The position numbers were made by a program, and so were the translations under genes. The notes below the pieces were generated by a model, which did not search any database, was not told the DNA's origin, and saw only the letters and a program-made list of their open reading frames with translations. A stretch of 36,860 bases of DNA from a virus, in the IMG/VR virus record IMGVR_UViG_3300031758_000227, positions 1 through 36,860 of that record; one strand, given 5' to 3'. Shown here one piece after another: positions 14,142 through 22,031 of this stretch (its first letter is position 1; each line of letters starts with the position of its first letter).

Positions 14142-14402
14142 TCAGCAGTTCCATGCTTTGAGCGACAGCGCCTTGCGAGTTGGGCGTCCTTTGTCGTCTT
14201 TCATGGGGCCGGGCATACCGCCCATCCGGGCGCAGAAGCTGTCACGACGCGCAGCGTCTTTGGCGTTCTTAGGGTTTGGAGCTGGTGGCTTAAGCCCGGG
14301 CTTGCCGGGGTTAGCTTTGTTGTATGACGCACGCCCCTTGGCGTTGAGCCCGCCCTTCTCGGACTTGCCCTCTTTGCGCTGCCATGCAGGTGACTTTGCC
14401 AT
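14142..14402 (-). CDS. DUF6321-like small basic protein
   Basis: The start at ATG 14402 has GGAGT at good spacing; an upstream in-frame start at 14417 has none and lies inside the giant gene. The 86-residue product has the pattern SPAWQRKEGKSEKGGLNAKG, RASYN, a Pro/Gly/Lys-rich linker, RRDSFCARMGGM and the end SLKAWNC. This matches what I recall of the DUF6321 family found in phages and algal viruses. It is strongly basic; its two cysteines are C57-like (SFCARM) and the final residue. Function is unknown. Confidence 0.75.
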   Translation of the reverse strand: MAKSPAWQRKEGKSEKGGLNAKGRASYNKANPGKPGLKPPAPNPKNAKDAARRDSFCARMGGMPGPMKDDKGRPTRKALSLKAWNC

Positions 14403-14413
14403 CGGATTACTCC

Positions 14414-17400
14414 TCAATTTTCAGCTATGGATTCTGCCAGCTTTTGCTGACCTTGGCGATACGCCACACCACCAACGGTGCGCTGCTCACGAGCCTTCTG
14501 CTCCTGCGGTGCCTTCAGCAGGTTGGATACTGGCTGGGGCTTCAAGCCGTTACGCTGACGAGTTTGCTGGAGTTTCGTCCACGCTGCACGGGCTTCGGCC
14601 ATAGCCGCAGTGTCTTTCTCACGGACAGCTTTGGCGTAGTCGTTCTTGATGCGCGTGGTGCGGTCGTTGAAGTTCTCAGTGACATCGCGCATACGGTTTT
14701 GACGTTCATAGGTCACAGCTTGTTCCACAACAGGCACGCCCAGCGCGGTAAATACTGTGTCTAGGGCGCTGATCTCACTGTCGGGCAAGATCACATCACC
14801 ATTGCGGCGAGTCATACCTTCGGCAGCTTGACGGCCAGCCTTGAGCGCATCGGACACACCCTTTGGCATAACACGCTCGACACCCTTGTAGTAGTCACCG
14901 CTGGCGATCAAGCCGAGACCGTCAATCACGCGAGAAGCCATACCCAGAGCGGCACCGCCCATCAATGTACCAAACGCTTCGGCACGACCTGCGTTGGTGC
15001 TCAAGTCAGCGTCACTGAATGGCATGATGGACAGCATGTTGCCAGCACCGATCTTGCCGGACAAGTCCATGTCAGCTAAGGTAGGAGCGCCGCGCATAAT
15101 CATGTCAGCCCACTCTGGGCCAAGCGCCTTGCGCATCTCAGCAGTCAGGTCGTATGGCTCGTCTTCGTCGCCGAAGGCGCTCATGATGGCAGCAATGGCA
15201 GCGTAGCCGGGCAATCCCATCATGCCAGCGAACACCGCAGTGTGGCCAAGTGAGTAGCCCAGAGTCTTCAAGGCAGCAGCACGCTCGTCAGGCTTAGTGA
15301 ACGCATCACGAATCAGCTTGGTGTAGAACGCGATCTGAATCAACTGGAACTTGCGGAACTGCAAAGCCACCTTACCCCACTGGGTGTTAAACGCACGAGG
15401 AGCGTTGAAGGCTGTGTAGTCACCATGAGTTTCAGTCAGGATGTCAGCAGCGTACTGAGTTGCCTTGGCAGCATCTTTGGTACGAGCGTACTCCAAGCGG
15501 TACGCAGCAATGGCAGTAGACAAGCGGTTGGTAGCTTCCACCTTCTGGACAGCCATACGCATGCCCTTGTTCAGGCGCTGTGCGAACTGACTGAGTTTGC
15601 CGTCAGCATCCACTTTGTACTCGTTGATCTCGGTGGCCAGACCAATGTCGATCTTGCCTTGGTTGACCAAGTCGTTGATGGCAGCACGAACATCGGCAGG
15701 CACTTTGGAGAAGTCAAACTGCTGGTCGAACAGCTTCACATCCTTGAACAGTGGACCCAGCTCAGTGTATGCCTTGGCCAACTCAGCAGCAGCCTTGGTG
15801 TAGTCGTGACGACCTGCCATGGCAGGCAGTGACATCATGAATGGCTGAGTCAAGTTCTGCAGGTAGTAGCCGGGGCTGGAAGCCAAGAAGAACTTGGACG
15901 CCATGTTGGTCAGGCCGTTGATGAACGGATTGTCCTTGGGCTCCAGCGAGTCAGCGTAGCGCTGGGTCAGCTCGTCGAAGATTTCAGACTTGCGCTCACG
16001 GTCGCCAGTGCGTGACTGGTTACGCATCTGCTGCAGGGCATCCTGAATCTTAGGCTCAAACTCAACGCTGGCCAAGAAGTTGGCATCGGCACGACCTTGC
16101 TGGGTGAACGACTGGAGCATGTCCACTTCACCGGCCACACCACGGCGACGCATCTCAGACTTGCGAGCACTACCCTCAGCCAACGCCTCCAAGTACAACT
16201 GGCTGATGATGTTAAGCAGCTTGCCAGCAGTCGGGTCTTTCTTGCCAGTAGCGTCTTGGCTACGGCGATCCACGGCGGCACGCATCTTGGTCAGGGCAGG
16301 CAGCATTGCCTCACCACTGAAGGCTTCGTCAAACGACTCAGAGCGCTTCACGATCTGTGGGCTATCGAACACACCCTGTTCAGACAACTTGTCGCTGAGG
16401 TTGCGAGCTTGCCACTTGGTATCGACAAACGACACATGGTAGTGGTCAGGGTCGGACTCCAGCTTCTTGACTGTGGCCATGTCACCTTTGGCTTTGGCGG
16501 CTTTGTACTCAGCAGACTCACCGATCACCACGTAAGCACCAGTGCGCTTGATGGGCGCGTAAGGTATGCCCTCACGGATGCGGAACAGTGTCTGGAAACG
16601 CTTGAGCGTGGCGGCTTTCTCAGCCTTGAGGGTGGCCTCAGTCTTGGTGTCACCAGCGTCCTGAGCTGCCTTAATCATGGCGTCGTACTCAGAGTTGGTA
16701 GCTTCCAAGACAATCTTCTTCTTGTTCGACAGCGTAGCGTCGCCATGGGCAAACACGTCTTTGACGAACTGCTGAGCCTTGGGGCCTAGCTTGTCGAAGG
16801 CAGCGCCCATCTTGGCATCACGGTACTTGCCGTAACCCCACTTGCCTGTGCGGGTGGACTCAAACAAGAACTCGTTGACCGAGCCGGGGCCGGAGCCCTT
16901 GTTGGCGTCTTCGATCAGAGCGTAGCGGTCAGCGATCTTTTCGATCTTGCGCTCTTCCTCACTAACCTTGGCGTTACGTGCAGCAAGGCGGTCGGAGAAA
17001 GTCTTGGCAGCGCCCAGACCTAAAGCCTGAGCACGCTTAACCAGATCGTTTGTGAAGACGGCGTAGTCGAGGTACTTGCCACCCAGATCACCAAGGGATT
17101 CAACAACACGCTTAACCGGCTGCTGAGACATCTTTGGCAGCTTGGCAATGTTGCGGTCGATCAGCCCTTGTGATGGCATGTTCTTGCCGAACTTCATGCC
17201 GGACAACTTGCCAGCGGTGGCGCTAAATAATGCATTGGCTTCTGCACGCAGCGCTTCAGCTTCGGCTGGGTCTTTGGTCTTAGCGGCCTTCTCCAAGAGT
17301 TTGATAGCACGGTCATTGGCGGTATCAACTCGTGTCTTACCAGCCTTCTCTTTCAACTGACCGCGCTTGCCCAACTCAACCATGTCGCTACCAAACTTCA

Positions 17401-20400
17401 TGCGCTGCGGATCAGCAGCAACTTCGGAGCCTACGCGGAAGATGTTCTTGTCGTTGAAGATAACAAGGTTGCGGGTTTTAGTGGGTTTGCCTGTGGAGAT
17501 GTTTGCTTCGTTAGCCTCAAGCCATGCCAGTTTTTCACCCCATGGTGTCTCAGCGCCTCTTTGCTTGGCGTCCTTGAGCGCAGCTTCAGAATCAAACTTA
17601 ACCCCGTATCTTTCAGATGAGTCTTTGTCAACGGTAAACATCCGATCTACAAACTCATCTACGCGCTGTTGGAGATCACTCTTTACCTGTGTCAACCCAT
17701 CATACGCAATGTCGCGCAGCAGGCTGAATTTCATGCTTTCGGTACTGCCTTTGGCTTGTTTTGCCAACTCTGCAAGTTTGTCCCAGTTGTAGCTTGTACC
17801 GTCGTAATTAACTATGCGCTTACCACCACGACTCTTTGCGTCCAAGAACTGAATGCCTTTGATCCCCATGGAATCAAGGAACAACGAGGCGACCTTCTTA
17901 CCGGGCTGACCGACGTAATCGTCAATGCCCCAGAACTCAGACACAGCGCCTTCATTTTTCTCAAGGAAACGCAGGCCGCGATACAGGTCTTCGCCAGTCA
18001 GCTCGCCGATGTCTTCCACGTTTTGCTGGTACTGGTCGGCCAACGCCTCTTGCAAACCTTTGGGCATGAGCATGCCCAACTTCTCAAGGATGGCAGGCTG
18101 CTCGCTCAATGGGCGATCCCAGTCCAAAGTCTCTTCTGGCGTGATGGCGGTATCTACGCGCATCAGTGTGCCTTCGGGCTTCTTACCGGGCACAACTTTG
18201 AACTTGGAATAGTTTTTATCCAGCCATTCAGACGCTTGCTTGTAACGCCTTCCAGTCAGCGGCCCAAACGAATCTTTTGTAATTGACCTAAGAGTATCCC
18301 GCAGTGCGTTATTGTTACCGTTGTCCAACTCCGCATTAAGGCGTGGCAGAATAAGACTGAGCGCTTGCTCCTCTTCGTTTAGGTCAAGCTCGAACTGTTC
18401 TTTAACGCCAAGCTCATTGTCTATGTCTTTAAGTGGGCGACCGTCATATGTAGCGGTCGGGTTGGCAGTCTTCCTGTCAACGTCAGCAGACCAGTATCCC
18501 TTGGCAATACCAGTGCGTTGGGCTAAGTATGTACCCCAACCATAAGCCTGTGCGCCTTCGCCAGTGCCCATAAACGCGTTACTGAATTTGCGGAAATCAG
18601 CAGCAGTGCCGTGCCATGTGCCGTTGATCTCTAGACGAGCAGCACCGAAGGCCAAATTGACCACGTCTTGTGCGTTCATGGACTCGGGCTTCATACCAAG
18701 TCTACGAGCAGCTGTTTTAAACGCAGCCCACAAAGTGCGGAACCAAGCTGTAAGCGCCGAAGAACTCTTTGAGCCAGCAATTGGGTCTATGCCAGCTTCC
18801 ATGGCCTCTTCAATGAAGTAAGCCAGCATTTCGGAGCGGCGGTCTTCTTGCTTTGTACCAGCGGCTTGAACTCGCTCAACGGCGTTCAGTGCCAGCTCGG
18901 ACTCTATAGAGCCGTCGTCTTTCTTGGCCCAATTGATGATTTGCTGAGTCAGCTTGTCGTATTGAGCTTTAGGCAGCAGCTTCTCCAGACCCAAGTGTGC
19001 TCCGACCTCGTGCATAAACTTAGCACGACCAGCGCCTTTTTGGATTCGGTTGGCAATCAGGTAAGCGCGGCCATTGACCGCAACGCCGTATGCGCCTTCA
19101 AGCGCAATACCAGCACCCACAGCACGAACCATCTTGTCAGGTGAACGCAGCAGGTCTTCGATGGAATCAACCACCATTAGCTTACGACCGGGGATGTCCG
19201 CACGGATGAAGTCCTTGAGTTCAGCCAGCAGTTCCTTGGCAGTGTATGGGTTCTTGGCTACAGCAGGCTCAATATCGCCTTCCTTACCAAACTTCATACC
19301 ACCCTTGGCCAACTTGGTCAGCTCAAGCTCAACGTCACCACGCTCCCAGTTGTCGGAGCCAAACTCTATAAAGGTGTTCTGCTGAGCCTTGGTCAGGTCA
19401 GCAAACTTGGGAGCGTCTGGGAAATCAGCAGCTACTACATCCCACGCTTGGGCGGCTTGCTCGGCTTCGGTGAGGACTTTGGCTGGGGCTTGGGCTTTAC
19501 CTTCTGTGGCAGGCTTTTTGGCACGCCGTACTTGTCCGCCCACTTTTTCGCCAGTTCCGGTTTCTGGCTGAACAGATACCCCTGCTGGGCTTTCGACTTG
19601 AACGGCATCTTCTGCTCCTAATTCCGCTGGTTGTTCGGCTTTAGCTTCTTTTTCGTCGCTAGCGTCTTTGTCAGACTTACGACCAGCAAGCGCCCGTACT
19701 TCGGCTTGGGCTTGTTTCTCAACTGCCTTGACCTTCTCAATCTGAGCAGTCAACTTGGCGTTTAGGTCTGCCAACACGGCAGGGTCTGTTTCTACAGCCA
19801 ATGCTTCCAGCGTGGCGTCAATCTCTTTTTGCAGCTTGGTAAAGCCTTCAACTGCACCAGTACTAGCGCCTGCTGTTTTAACGATGTTTCCCAGACCAGC
19901 CTCAATGGCTTCGTTTTCGTCCATGCGCTCTTGGCTCTGCGTAAACACTTGACTGGCTATTTGACCTTCGGTGCTGTCAGGCGCAACTGTATTGAACGCG
20001 TCAGCGATCTGCGCATCGGTTAGGCCAAATTGAGCCTTGGCCTTGGCAATACGTTCTGGCCATGTCTTCTGGCCAGTAGCGCCAGCAATCTTTTGAATGT
20101 TTGACCGGCTAGTATCGTACTTTGCAGCGGCCTCTGGCTCGGGCATGCCCATACCCACCACGTCAAAAATGATGTTGCCGTCGCGTTCGCCAAAGATTTG
20201 TTGCAGGATGGCTTGGCGTTCGTCTACGACTGGTCCTGCGGCGGCAGGTGCCGTTTGTCCTTGCGTTTCTGTTTGCTGGGTTTGAGCGGCTTTAGCGGCA
20301 TTTGCGGCTTCCAAAACGGTCATTGGTCGAGGGGCACGACGGAAACGAGTCTCCGGCGCGGGGGCGGCTGCTGGGGCAGTCGTAGTTACAGAGGTAGATG

Positions 20401-21985
20401 GTTGCCCGGCTGCGATTGGAAGAACGCCAGCTTGTTGAAGTGGGGCTCCAGTTGCTGGGGCACCTCCGTCCATTGTTCCTGCGACAGGAGCAGGGCGTCC
20501 TGCATCTCCCACGCTTCCTTGAACGACAGGGCTCCCGACTCCCACGCTTCCTGCAGGCTGCTGTACAGTAGAAACTCCTGTGCTGCCATCTGTAACTCCT
20601 TGCGCAGAAGCGCTCATAGCGTTAATGATGTTTTGCGCCGCAGCTTGCTTGATTATTTTTTCAGCCTGCTTGTACTTGTTTTGCGCAAGCACCGTACGAA
20701 CTTGATCTAGTTGCTCGGCTGTCAGATTAGCTTCCAGCAACTTTGGCAGTATTTCTAGTGTTCTACCAGACGGGTTGATGCCAAGTGAAAGAAGTTTTTG
20801 CTCGTCTTCGTTAAAGATTCTGGACGGCGCTGGAGCAGTTGGCTTGGTAACCTCAGCAGCGGCTGCAGTTGTACCGGCTGGCGATGTCAAGTCAGCTTCT
20901 TGGTTGTACAGAGAAGATGTTACTAGCGGTTGGTTGGGGTAGCCACCGCCAAGCAAGTTGGCATTTGCGTAGGGGCTGCCCATCAAAGCAGCAGTGTCCA
21001 AGCCGGTCAGAGTCGTACGCGGCGCAGGCGTTTGTACAGTGCTTGTTTCTGTTTCTTCAGTTGCAATGTCAGGCTTGGTTAAGTCCATTGGACCGCGAAG
21101 ACCGCCAACAGTACCCAAGCTACCACCGACAATAAGGCCAGCAGCAGCCGCATTAAGACGGCGAGATGCAATTTCTTCGTCGGTCAAGTCTGACCGCATG
21201 CCCATTTCAAGTTCGTTTTGCCCGAGTTCTGTTAGGGTTTCACCAGCACCAGCAACTCCACCAGCTTTAGCCATCCGAGTACCGAGATTGCCGGAGTACC
21301 GAGCTGGCGCACGCAAACTGCCTTGCAGCACAGCAGGAAGAACAGCTTCAGCAGCACCGTAAATTGGAGCCAGCGCCAGAGACTGAAATGGGCTTGGGTC
21401 ACCACCTTCGACAGACTCACCATAAAGCGAGCCAAAACCCATCGCGGAACCAGCCAGCGTGCCAGTACCAAAAGCTTCGCCCTGCGCCAAAGCTGCACGA
21501 CGTGCCGCAATACTAGAGCCAGCTTGCAAACCACCGCCGCCAAGCATGCGAGGCGCAACAGCCCCAAGGCGTGTAAGACCTACAGCACCTGCAACTTGAC
21601 CAGCGCCGGGAATAAGCTGCGCACCGGCAATACCTGCCATGGTAGGAACTTGCTTGGCAATCTGGTAACCGACGTAAGGCAGAGCAGACCCAAGTGTTTG
21701 GTCTTCAATACGCTCAAGGTCAGGACGACCGCCAATAGAAGCGTCAATTTGATTGCGGCGGGCTTGTTCGTTTGCCCAGTCGCTAGCTTCGCGGGCTCCC
21801 ACAATATCTGCAACACCGCCAAGGGCGCTGTAACCTAACCCCTGAAGCTGGTCAACACCAGCCGAAAGACCGGCAGCGATAGCCCCGCGCTGTTCCTGCG
21901 GGCCAAGATACACTTCACGCAATGGCTTAAAACCAGTATCCTCTTCGTCAGTTCCAACAATAGTGCGGATTGGTACGAAAGCCAT
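14414..21985 (-). CDS. Giant polyvalent protein with ADP-ribosyltransferase-like and metallopeptidase-like segments
   Basis: At 2523 residues this is the largest protein in the window, of the phage polyvalent type, thought to be injected with the DNA. In order: a Gly/Ala-rich N-terminus with hydrophobic segments (about 40-340); a Pro/Ala/Thr-rich linker (about 340-590); a region with a helix-turn-helix-like helix pair (about 600-760); an acidic linker; a metallopeptidase-like segment with H992-E993-x3-H997; an ADP-ribosyltransferase-like domain starting HGTAADF at H1125 and with GTGEGAQAYGWGTYLA; and a long helical C-terminus (about 1600-2523). Four MKFG/MKFS motifs (897, 1418, 1529, 1597) mark boundaries. 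They recall the PLxRFG motif of similar phage proteins. The start has AAGGGG upstream. Confidence 0.88.
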   Translation of the reverse strand: MAFVPIRTIVGTDEEDTGFKPLREVYLGPQEQRGAIAAGLSAGVDQLQGLGYSALGGVADIVGAREASDWANEQARRNQIDASIGGRPDLERIEDQTLGSALPYVGYQIAKQVPTMAGIAGAQLIPGAGQVAGAVGLTRLGAVAPRMLGGGGLQAGSSIAARRAALAQGEAFGTGTLAGSAMGFGSLYGESVEGGDPSPFQSLALAPIYGAAEAVLPAVLQGSLRAPARYSGNLGTRMAKAGGVAGAGETLTELGQNELEMGMRSDLTDEEIASRRLNAAAAGLIVGGSLGTVGGLRGPMDLTKPDIATEETETSTVQTPAPRTTLTGLDTAALMGSPYANANLLGGGYPNQPLVTSSLYNQEADLTSPAGTTAAAAEVTKPTAPAPSRIFNEDEQKLLSLGINPSGRTLEILPKLLEANLTAEQLDQVRTVLAQNKYKQAEKIIKQAAAQNIINAMSASAQGVTDGSTGVSTVQQPAGSVGVGSPVVQGSVGDAGRPAPVAGTMDGGAPATGAPLQQAGVLPIAAGQPSTSVTTTAPAAAPAPETRFRRAPRPMTVLEAANAAKAAQTQQTETQGQTAPAAAGPVVDERQAILQQIFGERDGNIIFDVVGMGMPEPEAAAKYDTSRSNIQKIAGATGQKTWPERIAKAKAQFGLTDAQIADAFNTVAPDSTEGQIASQVFTQSQERMDENEAIEAGLGNIVKTAGASTGAVEGFTKLQKEIDATLEALAVETDPAVLADLNAKLTAQIEKVKAVEKQAQAEVRALAGRKSDKDASDEKEAKAEQPAELGAEDAVQVESPAGVSVQPETGTGEKVGGQVRRAKKPATEGKAQAPAKVLTEAEQAAQAWDVVAADFPDAPKFADLTKAQQNTFIEFGSDNWERGDVELELTKLAKGGMKFGKEGDIEPAVAKNPYTAKELLAELKDFIRADIPGRKLMVVDSIEDLLRSPDKMVRAVGAGIALEGAYGVAVNGRAYLIANRIQKGAGRAKFMHEVGAHLGLEKLLPKAQYDKLTQQIINWAKKDDGSIESELALNAVERVQAAGTKQEDRRSEMLAYFIEEAMEAGIDPIAGSKSSSALTAWFRTLWAAFKTAARRLGMKPESMNAQDVVNLAFGAARLEINGTWHGTAADFRKFSNAFMGTGEGAQAYGWGTYLAQRTGIAKGYWSADVDRKTANPTATYDGRPLKDIDNELGVKEQFELDLNEEEQALSLILPRLNAELDNGNNNALRDTLRSITKDSFGPLTGRRYKQASEWLDKNYSKFKVVPGKKPEGTLMRVDTAITPEETLDWDRPLSEQPAILEKLGMLMPKGLQEALADQYQQNVEDIGELTGEDLYRGLRFLEKNEGAVSEFWGIDDYVGQPGKKVASLFLDSMGIKGIQFLDAKSRGGKRIVNYDGTSYNWDKLAELAKQAKGSTESMKFSLLRDIAYDGLTQVKSDLQQRVDEFVDRMFTVDKDSSERYGVKFDSEAALKDAKQRGAETPWGEKLAWLEANEANISTGKPTKTRNLVIFNDKNIFRVGSEVAADPQRMKFGSDMVELGKRGQLKEKAGKTRVDTANDRAIKLLEKAAKTKDPAEAEALRAEANALFSATAGKLSGMKFGKNMPSQGLIDRNIAKLPKMSQQPVKRVVESLGDLGGKYLDYAVFTNDLVKRAQALGLGAAKTFSDRLAARNAKVSEEERKIEKIADRYALIEDANKGSGPGSVNEFLFESTRTGKWGYGKYRDAKMGAAFDKLGPKAQQFVKDVFAHGDATLSNKKKIVLEATNSEYDAMIKAAQDAGDTKTEATLKAEKAATLKRFQTLFRIREGIPYAPIKRTGAYVVIGESAEYKAAKAKGDMATVKKLESDPDHYHVSFVDTKWQARNLSDKLSEQGVFDSPQIVKRSESFDEAFSGEAMLPALTKMRAAVDRRSQDATGKKDPTAGKLLNIISQLYLEALAEGSARKSEMRRRGVAGEVDMLQSFTQQGRADANFLASVEFEPKIQDALQQMRNQSRTGDRERKSEIFDELTQRYADSLEPKDNPFINGLTNMASKFFLASSPGYYLQNLTQPFMMSLPAMAGRHDYTKAAAELAKAYTELGPLFKDVKLFDQQFDFSKVPADVRAAINDLVNQGKIDIGLATEINEYKVDADGKLSQFAQRLNKGMRMAVQKVEATNRLSTAIAAYRLEYARTKDAAKATQYAADILTETHGDYTAFNAPRAFNTQWGKVALQFRKFQLIQIAFYTKLIRDAFTKPDERAAALKTLGYSLGHTAVFAGMMGLPGYAAIAAIMSAFGDEDEPYDLTAEMRKALGPEWADMIMRGAPTLADMDLSGKIGAGNMLSIMPFSDADLSTNAGRAEAFGTLMGGAALGMASRVIDGLGLIASGDYYKGVERVMPKGVSDALKAGRQAAEGMTRRNGDVILPDSEISALDTVFTALGVPVVEQAVTYERQNRMRDVTENFNDRTTRIKNDYAKAVREKDTAAMAEARAAWTKLQQTRQRNGLKPQPVSNLLKAPQEQKAREQRTVGGVAYRQGQQKLAESIAEN

Positions 21986-22005
21986 TGCTGCCCCTTAAAT
22001 TAAGC

Positions 22006-22027
22006 TTCGTTGAATTGTATCAACGAA
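22006..22027 (-). other. Perfect 8-bp inverted repeat before the giant gene
   Basis: TTCGTTGA (22006-22013) and TCAACGAA (22020-22027) form an 8-bp stem with a six-base loop in the 46-bp gap between two virion genes. No T-run follows on the - strand. It could be an RNA processing or stabilising hairpin, a weak attenuator, or a protein-binding site. Confidence 0.6.
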
Positions 22028-22031
22028 CAGG

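Noticed and set aside
16097-16789. 230-residue + strand frame within the giant gene
   Set aside because: One of many open frames created by codon bias of the 7.5-kb gene on the other strand; Leu/Val/Gly-rich without domain pattern.
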